This document shows, in pieces, positions 1-5,395 of a stretch of DNA of 8,829 nucleotides. The stretch is from Candidatus Kaiserbacteria bacterium RIFCSPHIGHO2_02_FULL_54_11b. Lineage in GTDB: Bacteria; Patescibacteriota; Minisyncoccia; Phycocordibacterales; UBA2100. Location of the stretch: NCBI GenBank assembly GCA_001781275.1, contig MFLH01000021.1, positions 1-8,829 on the forward strand. Reading direction: 5' to 3'. The position numbers and the translations under genes were made by a program. The notes beneath the pieces were generated by a model. The model did not search any database. It saw only the letters and a list, made by a program, of their open reading frames with translations, and was not told the DNA's origin. Positions within the stretch are counted from its first letter, which is position 1, and the number at the start of each line of letters is the position of its first letter.

Positions 1-139
1 CGGCGCGACACTTCTCTACAGCGGATCATGCAGCACTGACAAACCGGTCGCATGTACCATGGATGCCAAGCAATGCCCCGACGGTTCCTATGTCGGCCGC
101 ACCGGCCCCAACTGTCAATTCGTTTGTCCGAGCTACTAG
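1..139 (+). CDS. C-terminal end of a Cys-rich, probably exported protein (partial)
   Basis: An open frame enters from the left edge (first full codon at 2) and gives 45 residues before a TAG at 137-139. The gene start lies outside the window. The visible tail has five cysteines (visible residues 10, 18, 25, 38 and 42) and contains CPDGSYVGRTGPNC, then FVCPSY and the stop. From memory, tails of the form C-PDG-VGRTGPNC recur at the ends of Parcubacteria proteins of unknown function; I could not search this. The cysteines suggest a disulfide-bonded or metal-binding module outside the membrane, which is inference. The reading is supported by its sensible peptide and by its end exactly at the convergent HIT gene, with the two TAG stops sharing CTAG. 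The function of the missing main domain cannot be told. Confidence 0.72.
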   Translation, partial: GATLLYSGSCSTDKPVACTMDAKQCPDGSYVGRTGPNCQFVCPSY

Positions 140-552
140 TTGAGTGCGCCTCGGATTTTCTCGCCGGTCGCTGCGAACTCTCCTTCGGCGTAGGGTTTTC
201 CCGGCCAGAGCGAATGCGGATCTCCTTTGAATCGAGGCATCACGTGCACGTGTGCGTGGAACACCACTTGGCCGGCGCCCGCGCGGTTGTTCATACCGAG
301 GTTGATGCCGTCTGTTTTTAATGCTTTCTCGAGTGCGTGCGCGACGATGCGCGAAGTGCGCATGACCGCTATCCAATCTGCATCATCTATCTCGAAGACG
401 TCGGCTGAATGTTTTTTGGGAATGACAAGCGTGTGGCCGGGATTCACGGGATTGATATCCAAAAAGGCGAGGGTATCTGCATCCTCATACACTATTTGTG
501 CGGGAAGCTCGCGAGCGGCTATCTTGCAAAAGATGCAGTCGGCGGCACTCAT
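136..552 (-). CDS. HIT family nucleotide hydrolase/transferase
   Basis: A 138-residue protein of the histidine triad family, cytosolic enzymes that hydrolyse nucleoside phosphoramidates or dinucleotides. The triad is FHAHVHVMPRF, with His99, His101 and His103. The family Asn-rich loop NNRAGAGQVVFH precedes it. CIFCK near the N-terminus (Cys6, Cys9), together with His48 and His99, matches the zinc-binding layout of many bacterial HIT proteins. Length is normal. I chose the ATG at 552 over the one at 582: MSAADCIFCK is the usual family beginning, and a TATACT -10 box lies six nt upstream of 552, so the longer form would need a start upstream of its own promoter. It diverges from recJ and converges with the Cys-rich tail gene. 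The exact substrate (Hint-like or Ap4A-hydrolase-like) cannot be decided from sequence alone. Confidence 0.95.
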   Translation of the reverse strand: MSAADCIFCKIAARELPAQIVYEDADTLAFLDINPVNPGHTLVIPKKHSADVFEIDDADWIAVMRTSRIVAHALEKALKTDGINLGMNNRAGAGQVVFHAHVHVMPRFKGDPHSLWPGKPYAEGEFAATGEKIRGALN

Positions 553-558
553 GCATCC

Positions 559-570
559 AGTATACAATAG
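559..570. promoter_or_regulatory. Overlapping divergent -10 boxes for the HIT gene and recJ
   Basis: The 38-bp gap holds AGTATACAATAG, centred on the palindrome GTATAC. Read leftward it gives TATACT (564 to 559), six nt before the HIT start at 552, which would make that mRNA leaderless. Read rightward it gives TATACA or TACAAT (561-568), for a start near 574 and a leader of about 16 nt before recJ. No convincing -35 box is seen in either direction. recJ has no Shine-Dalgarno sequence. The assignment rests on sequence match and spacing only. Confidence 0.5.
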
Positions 571-590
571 AGCACTGTCCACTATTCACT

Positions 591-2255
591 ATGCATGACC
601 TCATTTCCAAGCTCCTCACAAAACGCGGGATTACCGAAGCCTCGGAAGTTTCCGCATTTCTCAATCCCGACTACGAGCTCCACACACACGATTCCTTTTT
701 GCTAGCTGGAATGGACGTTGCCGTCGAGCGCTTGCTACAGGCAATCGAGCGTGGTGAGCGCGTTGCAATCTACGCCGATTTTGATTGCGACGGGATTCCG
801 GGTGCGGCGCTCCTCTCAGATCTTTTCGAGAAAATCGGATACTCGAATTTCGAAGTATATCTACCGCATCGCGACAGGGAAGGATACGGATTTCATACGG
901 AAGCGATAGAAGCGCTTGCCGCACGCGACGTTAAGCTCATCATCACCGTTGACGTGGGAACGACCGCGATCGAGGCGGTCGCGTTTGCAAAAGAAAAGGG
1001 AGTCGATGTCATCGTTACTGATCATCACGAAGTTACAGACACGCTTCCCGAAGCCGTTGCGGTCCTGAACCCGAAATTGGGCGAATATCCGTTCCCACAT
1101 CTCTGTGGTGCTGCTGTCGCTTTTAAGCTCGCGCAAGCGGCGCTTGCCGAAGGCAAGCGCCGCCATTTGGAGTCATTCGCAAAAATTCCCGATGGCTGGG
1201 AGAAATGGCTCCTCGACCTCGTCGCGATCGCGACCGTTGCGGACATGGTCCCGCTCACCGGGGAAAATCGCACGCTCGTGCATTGGGGCTTGCAGGTCTT
1301 GCGCAAATCGCCACGGCCGGGCATTCAGGCGCTCTGTAATAAGTTGCGCTTGCGTCAGAGTGAATTGACCGAGAGTGACATCGGTTTTTCTATCGCACCG
1401 CGCGTGAACGCCGCTTCGCGCATGGACGAACCCGATCTGGCGCTCCGACTTCTGGTCACGCGGGATAGAGCCGAAGCGGAAAATCTGACAGCGCAATTGG
1501 AAAAACTGAACGCTCGTCGCAAGGGCGTCGTCGCGAGCTTGGTGAAGCAGGCGCGAGCGCATGTGAAAGAGCGATTCACTGAGGACGATCGCGTCGTTGT
1601 CTTGGGGAATCCCGAGTGGAAGCCGGCGCTTTTGGGGCTCGCGGCGAATTCCATCATGGCGGATCGAGGTGGCGTCGTATGTATGTGGGGGCGCGACGCA
1701 AACGGCAAGCTCAAAGGTTCGTGCCGCTCCGACGGCGATATTTCCCTCCTCGATCTTTTTGGGAATGCAGAAGATGTATTTGAGGAGTATGGGGGACACA
1801 GGGCCTCGGGAGGGTTCACCGTTATTTCCGAACATGTGCATCGTTTGCCCGAAGTACTTGCTCGCGCAGCCGAAACAACACACCCCCTCTCTGCTGTCTC
1901 CGCGCTCGAACATGACATCTCGCTGACACTTCCTGACATTTCCAGCGCACTTTTCAAAGAACTTTCCCGAATGGCACCCTTCGGTATCGGCAATCCAAAG
2001 CCAGTATTTCTTTTGAGTAATACGACTATCGTCGGCGTGAAGCGTTTCGGGAAAGAGCAAAATCATGTCGAGGTCATGCTCGAATGCCGGACAAGTGGCG
2101 TCTCGGCGCGAGCGTTCGAATTCTTCAAATCGCCGCAAGATTTCTCTTTTTCGCCGGAGCCGGGGCGTTTTGCGAATCTGCTTGCGACACTCGAGCGCGA
2201 TTCTTATCGGGGTGGGCTCGCACTCCGTATCGTGGATATCGTCCCGACACAATGA
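591..2255 (+). CDS. recJ: Single-stranded-DNA-specific exonuclease RecJ
   Basis: A 554-residue, full-length RecJ (E. coli RecJ is 577), the 5'-to-3' single-strand DNA exonuclease of recombination and repair. Motifs appear in order: ADFDCDG (Asp63, Asp65, Asp67), an Asp at 121 in TVDVGTT, the DHH triad 144-146 in VTDHHEV, Asp218 in TVADMV, and NAASRM at 273-278. These supply the metal-binding Asp/His set of the DHH superfamily. The DHHA1 domain follows, ending in GGHRASGG (401-408), and a C-terminal OB-like part covers roughly 470-554. The frame stays open upstream to 498, but that extension would read back through the HIT 5' end and its promoter. MHDLISKLLTKRGI at 591 is the usual kind of RecJ start. 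It is followed after 36 nt by RNase HI and then comEC. No key residue appears missing. Confidence 0.97.
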   Translation: MHDLISKLLTKRGITEASEVSAFLNPDYELHTHDSFLLAGMDVAVERLLQAIERGERVAIYADFDCDGIPGAALLSDLFEKIGYSNFEVYLPHRDREGYGFHTEAIEALAARDVKLIITVDVGTTAIEAVAFAKEKGVDVIVTDHHEVTDTLPEAVAVLNPKLGEYPFPHLCGAAVAFKLAQAALAEGKRRHLESFAKIPDGWEKWLLDLVAIATVADMVPLTGENRTLVHWGLQVLRKSPRPGIQALCNKLRLRQSELTESDIGFSIAPRVNAASRMDEPDLALRLLVTRDRAEAENLTAQLEKLNARRKGVVASLVKQARAHVKERFTEDDRVVVLGNPEWKPALLGLAANSIMADRGGVVCMWGRDANGKLKGSCRSDGDISLLDLFGNAEDVFEEYGGHRASGGFTVISEHVHRLPEVLARAAETTHPLSAVSALEHDISLTLPDISSALFKELSRMAPFGIGNPKPVFLLSNTTIVGVKRFGKEQNHVEVMLECRTSGVSARAFEFFKSPQDFSFSPEPGRFANLLATLERDSYRGGLALRIVDIVPTQ

Positions 2256-2291
2256 TTGCTTTTCGAATTCGTGTATCATGTCCCATAACTC

Positions 2292-2717
2292 ATGGAACGG
2301 ATAATCATATATACCGATGGAGGTGCTCGGAATAATCCCGGTCCCGCCGGGGCGGGGGTCGTCGTTTACGAAGGTGACCCTTCGACAGGCTCAGGGCACT
2401 TGCTGGCGCAAGTGAAGAAATACTTGGGGAGCCAGACCAACAACTGGGCGGAATACGAGGCGGTGGCGCTCGCGCTCGAGGAGGCGCAGAAGCTCGGACT
2501 CGCCGGCCGCGAAGTAGAGATCCGCATGGACTCAAAACTCGTCGTCGAGCAGCTCTCGGGCAATTGGAAAATAAAAGAGCCGACACTAAAGCCGCAGGCG
2601 GCAAAAGTGCGGGCGCTCCTCGCACATTTTCCAAACGCTCGTTTCACATATATCCCACGTGAAGAAAATGCCGAAGCCGATGCACTCGTCAATGAGGCGA
2701 TAGACGAAGCGACGTAA
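2292..2717 (+). CDS. rnhA: Ribonuclease HI family protein
   Basis: A 141-residue RNase H fold protein, which cuts the RNA strand of RNA-DNA hybrids using two metal ions. All four carboxylates are visible: Asp9 in YTDGGARNNPGPAG, Glu54 in NNWAEYEA, Asp80 in RMDSKL and Asp130 in NAEADALVNEA. It resembles the compact RnhA-like group that lacks the E. coli basic protrusion, so the symbol follows family use. Residues 29-36 (DPSTGSGH) are translated from a short dispersed-type repeat and sit in the turn between the first two strands, away from catalytic residues, so activity is probably kept. No Shine-Dalgarno sequence precedes the ATG. A TATCAT twelve nt upstream is a weak promoter candidate. It lies 36 nt after recJ and 6 nt before comEC, most likely in one transcript. 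Confidence 0.94.
   Translation: MERIIIYTDGGARNNPGPAGAGVVVYEGDPSTGSGHLLAQVKKYLGSQTNNWAEYEAVALALEEAQKLGLAGREVEIRMDSKLVVEQLSGNWKIKEPTLKPQAAKVRALLAHFPNARFTYIPREENAEADALVNEAIDEAT
2374..2399 (+). repeat. Short repeat inserted in frame in the RNase HI gene
   Basis: The core is CCCTTCGACAGGCTCAGGG (2378-2396), flanked by GTG and CAC so that GTG-A-CCC can pair with GGG-CAC. It encodes DPSTGSGH. The related element in the superoxide dismutase gene shares TTCGAC and GCTCAG with a different tip pair. From memory, this type of short repeat is scattered in and between genes of many Parcubacteria and other environmental bacteria, read in different frames as PSTGSG, LSLSKG or PEPVEG. The copy number in this genome is unknown. 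Confidence 0.7.
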
Positions 2718-2723
2718 GCATCC

Positions 2724-4202
2724 ATGGCGTCGAAGATTCTCTGGGCAATCATCGGAGGATTTCTGATCGGGGTTTTCGTGCGCTCAATCTTTTTACTATC
2801 CTGGCCGTTCGCGGCTTTTCTTTTACTTCTCTCGCCCGTCGCCTTTTCGTGCACCTATCTCGACACTTCGAAATGGCAGCGGCTGGCCGTCCTCTCGGTC
2901 GCGCTTATCGCATGCGCTGCGGGGATTTTCCGCATGGAAGCGGCGGGCTTGCAAGGCACTCCAGAGCTTACGTCGCATATCGGGGAGACGGTAACGATCG
3001 AAGGACGCATCGTAGATGAACCGGATGTACGCGATGGAAACGTGCGGCTCCATGTCGATGTAGGTGGTATTGGTGTGCTTGTGACGGCGCCGCCGCATAC
3101 AGAAGTGCGCTACGGAGATATCATCCGTGCGAAAGGCGAATTGGGAGTACCAGAAAAGTTCGACACAACGCTCGGCCGTCAATTCGATTATCCGATGTAT
3201 CTTGCCAAAGAGGGGATCATATACACGCTTCGCTTTGCGGTGATAGAGAGGATCGGCGGGGGCGAAAGAAATTTTCTCAAGTCTTCCGCAATATGGGCAA
3301 AGCAAAAGTATCTGGAAGGTCTCCATGCGGTATTGCCCGAGCCTGAATCGGGTCTCGCGGGCGGCATCACCGTGGGCGATAAGCGGGGGGTGGGAAAAGA
3401 ATATTCGGACATCTTTATTACCGTCGGGCTCGTGCATATCGTCGTGCTCTCCGGATACAACATCACGCTCGTCATGAACGGAGTTGGAATACTTCTCTCT
3501 CGCGCGTCGCGCGTAGTGCAACTCGGGATAAGCGCGCTCATTGTCGTATTCATTGTGCTTGTGGCGGGCGCAGCGCCGAGTGCTGTGCGCGCGGGCGCAA
3601 TGGCGCTTCTGCCGCTCATTGCGCGCATGACAGGGCGCGTGTATCTGGCGCTCCGCGCGCTCGGCGTCGTCGCGCTTACGATGGTCCTCTGGAACCCCCT
3701 CATCCTCGCCTTCGATCCCGGATTCCAGCTGTCAGTTCTCGCAACACTCGGCCTCGTCTCGTTTTCGCCTATATTTTCGACATGGCTCGGCTGGATCCCC
3801 GAGCGCTTCGCATTGCGCGAGATTGCTGCTTCGACGCTCGGCACACAGGCAGCTGTCTTGCCGCTTCTCTTGTATCAAAACGGTCTACTTTCGCTCGTCG
3901 CACTGCCGGCAAATCTCCTCGCGCTTATCGCGGTGCCGTGGGCGATGGGGCTATCATTTTTCTCAGCGCTCGCCGGAATACTTTTTGGTTCGTGGGCGAC
4001 CTTTATCGCATTTCCGGCGTATCTCCTCCTCGCGTATATCATCAAAGTCGGGGAGCTCTTCGCCGCGCTTCCGTTTGCCGCGCTCTCAATTCCCGCATTT
4101 AGCGCGTGGTGGCTCCTTCCAATATACGCAATTTTATTTGGAGCGGTTGTTGTTTTGCAGAGAAAACTTCCCATCGATACTCGGCCCGTTCAGACGAATT
4201 GA
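2724..4202 (+). CDS. comEC: ComEC/Rec2 membrane channel protein lacking the C-terminal nuclease-like domain
   Basis: A 492-residue membrane protein that matches the first two parts of ComEC, the inner-membrane channel passing single-stranded DNA into the cell during natural transformation. Hydrophobic helices fill about 5-70. A soluble OB-like part (DUF4131 type) covers about 80-175, and the Competence domain follows to the end. Family signatures include GITVGDKRG (213-221), VVLSGYNITL (240-249), GAAPSAVRAGAM (282-293) and DPGFQLSVLATLGL (331-344). Full ComEC proteins run 700-800 residues and end in a metallo-beta-lactamase domain. This one stops just after its last helix with a clean TGA, and the missing domain is a separate gene at 6097-6951. 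It starts 6 nt after RNase HI without a visible Shine-Dalgarno sequence, so translation coupling is likely. Whether it takes up DNA for recombination or as nucleotide food cannot be seen. Confidence 0.94.
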   Translation: MASKILWAIIGGFLIGVFVRSIFLLSWPFAAFLLLLSPVAFSCTYLDTSKWQRLAVLSVALIACAAGIFRMEAAGLQGTPELTSHIGETVTIEGRIVDEPDVRDGNVRLHVDVGGIGVLVTAPPHTEVRYGDIIRAKGELGVPEKFDTTLGRQFDYPMYLAKEGIIYTLRFAVIERIGGGERNFLKSSAIWAKQKYLEGLHAVLPEPESGLAGGITVGDKRGVGKEYSDIFITVGLVHIVVLSGYNITLVMNGVGILLSRASRVVQLGISALIVVFIVLVAGAAPSAVRAGAMALLPLIARMTGRVYLALRALGVVALTMVLWNPLILAFDPGFQLSVLATLGLVSFSPIFSTWLGWIPERFALREIAASTLGTQAAVLPLLLYQNGLLSLVALPANLLALIAVPWAMGLSFFSALAGILFGSWATFIAFPAYLLLAYIIKVGELFAALPFAALSIPAFSAWWLLPIYAILFGAVVVLQRKLPIDTRPVQTN

Positions 4203-4263
4203 CAGATCTTCCAAAAGACGTAAAACATCGCACTTGTAGTTCTCCAGTTCTTTGAATTTTTGA

Positions 4264-4386
4264 GATTGCAGTATTTGCTGTGGCGGAGAGAGCCTTTTCA
4301 GAAAGGAATTCTCCGCCGCAGCAGAAAAAGTATTGCGTGAGGCGCACGGCATACAGGAAAATCAGCAACAGCAACAAGGGAAATAG
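4264..4386 (+). other. Open frame without start codon, possible remnant of a gene end
   Basis: Between a TGA at 4261 and a TAG at 4384-4386 runs a 40-codon open frame. It ends with a helix-like stretch, FRKEFSAAAEKVLREAHG, and a glutamine run. It has no ATG, GTG or TTG in frame, so it is not a complete gene. The peptide looks more protein-like than a random frame, which could mean a decayed gene end. The glutamine run is also what a CAGCAA-rich stretch gives by chance. It ends five nt before the next start codon. Confidence 0.2.
4277..4322. repeat. Large two-part hairpin in the gap after comEC
   Basis: Arms 4277-4289 (GCTGTGGCGGAGA) and 4310-4322 (TCTCCGCCGCAGC) pair over 13 bases with a single G-T wobble. 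Inside, after a small internal loop, CCTTT (4293-4297) pairs with AAAGG (4302-4306) around a TCAG loop. No T run follows on either strand, so it is not a standard intrinsic terminator. It lies 70 nt before the next gene and could be a leader structure, a weak transcript end for comEC, or a dispersed palindrome. The surrounding gap 4203-4391 is more AT-rich than the genes and holds nothing else I can name. Confidence 0.6.
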
Positions 4387-4391
4387 CGGAA

Positions 4392-4790
4392 ATGAAACGT
4401 GTCACACTCACCGACATGAAGGCGAGCGTCTTCGATCTCGACGAGGCGAAGCAACGCTCGGGTGCAGGCAAGGTCGTCGAGGGCGCGAAACATAGTCCGA
4501 TCAAGCGCGGAGGAAGTGATCGTCATGGGTGGATCACCACGACCACCCATTACAAGACCGTGTTCCCGGGGAATGTCCGAACGGAAGGCGTCATCGAACT
4601 TGGGATCCCGAAGGAGACCCTCAAGAAGTTGGCCGGACGGGCTCGGAAGAAGGAAAACCACGGCAAGTCGGTTTCGTTCAGGGGCAACTACAAGGTGAAC
4701 GAGATTCCCTGCTTCGGCATCTTGACCGTCAACTTCAACTCCGGCACGGCACCGCGCTTTGTCTATGCCGAGAAGCGGCCGAAAAAGTAG
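4392..4790 (+). CDS. Basic 132-residue protein of unknown function
   Basis: I do not recognise this protein. It has 132 residues, is rich in Lys and Arg (ending EKRPKK), and has no signal peptide or membrane segment, so it is probably cytosolic. The N-terminal third looks flexible and charged. The middle, WITTTTHYKTVFPGN, and the end, PCFGILTVNFNSGTAPRFVY, alternate like beta strands around a Lys-rich helix (KETLKKLAGRARKK). Basic character would suit nucleic-acid binding, but that is a guess. AGGGAA lies about ten nt before the ATG, the best Shine-Dalgarno match in the window. It is followed by a strong terminator and preceded by a structured gap, so it looks like its own transcription unit. 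Coding is supported by the uninterrupted frame, the ribosome site and the well-placed terminator. Confidence 0.75.
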   Translation: MKRVTLTDMKASVFDLDEAKQRSGAGKVVEGAKHSPIKRGGSDRHGWITTTTHYKTVFPGNVRTEGVIELGIPKETLKKLAGRARKKENHGKSVSFRGNYKVNEIPCFGILTVNFNSGTAPRFVYAEKRPKK

Positions 4791-4830
4791 GCCGTTTCCA
4801 GCGCCTTCTTCGGTGCAGCAATAAAAGCCA

Positions 4831-4867
4831 AACGCCGCGGGGTGAGACCCTCGCGGCGTTTTTGTTT
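4831..4867. terminator. Strong intrinsic terminator, possibly bidirectional
   Basis: AACGCCGCG (4831-4839) and GGGT pair with ACCC and CGCGGCGTT (4852-4860) around a GAG loop, with one bulged T at 4851, followed by TTTGTTT on the plus strand. It closes the 132-aa gene 40 nt after its stop. On the minus strand the stem is followed by TGGCTTTTATT, so it may also end the membrane-protein transcript arriving from the right. Confidence 0.92.
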
Positions 4868-4889
4868 GAAGTGAAATGAAAGGTGGCAC

Positions 4890-5351
4890 TTACATTGCCG
4901 AACTCGTTGCTGCTGCTTTCGGTCGCATATACCAACCGACGAGTGTCGCTGCGATTACCCAATATGCGAGAAGCCACAGAGTCGACTGCTCCCACACCGC
5001 CACGTTTGGATCCCATAGGAACGGAGTGAAGAATCTCGGGAGGACTTCACCGACCGCCGAAAGCGAGGCTGTCTGGGTTAGGACTCCGGCGATCCCCGTC
5101 ACAAATGCCGTGGCGATTGAGACGGCAAATCCGATGAGCCCAAAAATGAGGCCGGCCTTGGTTCCTCGCGCACCGTACCACCACGTGAGGACGCCCACGA
5201 GGACGGCCGATAAGACGATGAATCCGATGTATTGAGGTGTGAACCTACCTCCGGCCGCCGAGATTGGGATGAAGGCGACCAGCGCCGGAGCGACAGTATT
5301 TATCAAATAATTACCGAAGAATGCGACTAAAATTGCCTGAGCAACGTTCAT
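4890..5351 (-). CDS. Four-helix integral membrane protein of unknown function
   Basis: I do not recognise this 153-residue protein. Hydrophobic segments lie at about 8-30, 41-59, 65-90 and 124-141, with a short soluble C-terminal tail (KAAATSSAM). The loop between the last two helices (about 91-122) is the largest polar part and carries two Phe-Pro/Trp-rich turns (RFFTPFLWDP). There are no catalytic motifs, His clusters or Cys pairs, and nothing that points to a transporter family. It lies 44 nt downstream of superoxide dismutase on the same strand but has its own promoter-like sequence in that gap. TATACA stands five nt before the ATG, so the message may be leaderless. It ends about 20 nt before the shared terminator. 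Confidence 0.8.
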   Translation of the reverse strand: MNVAQAILVAFFGNYLINTVAPALVAFIPISAAGGRFTPQYIGFIVLSAVLVGVLTWWYGARGTKAGLIFGLIGFAVSIATAFVTGIAGVLTQTASLSAVGEVLPRFFTPFLWDPNVAVWEQSTLWLLAYWVIAATLVGWYMRPKAAATSSAM

Positions 5352-5356
5352 AATGT

Positions 5357-5389
5357 TGTATATGTGATTATCCTAATCTCTCAAGGATA
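5357..5389 (-). promoter_or_regulatory. Promoter with inverted repeat before the membrane-protein gene
   Basis: On the minus strand TTGAGA (5384-5379) and TATACA (5362-5357) are separated by 16 nt, a good sigma-70-type match, with the -10 box five nt from the start codon. An inverted repeat, TATCCT (5369-5374) and AGGATA (5384-5389), spans the spacer and touches the -35 box, so it could be an operator. It could also form a weak hairpin ending the dismutase message, though no T run follows. Confidence 0.5.
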
Positions 5390-5395
5390 CCACAG

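Noticed and set aside
498..590. N-terminal extension of recJ to an upstream ATG
   Set aside because: It would run through the HIT start and promoter, encodes a Cys/Arg-rich stretch unlike RecJ, and the family-like start is at 591.
1173..2279. Long minus-strand open frame of 368 codons opposite recJ
   Set aside because: A shadow of recJ with Arg/Cys-rich composition and no domain. recJ has all motifs in the right order.
4134..4352. Minus-strand 72-codon frame over the comEC end and the hairpin gap
   Set aside because: It overlaps 69 nt of comEC, has no ribosome site or recognisable motif, and partly reflects the palindrome. The helical look of its middle kept it in mind.
4099..4377. Minus-strand frame starting MLLLLIFLYAV
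   Set aside because: The hydrophobic start is the antisense of the CAGCAA-rich stretch, and the rest overlaps comEC.
4370..4380. CAGCAA repeat as a microsatellite or CRISPR-like array
   Set aside because: Only two to three short units, no spacers.
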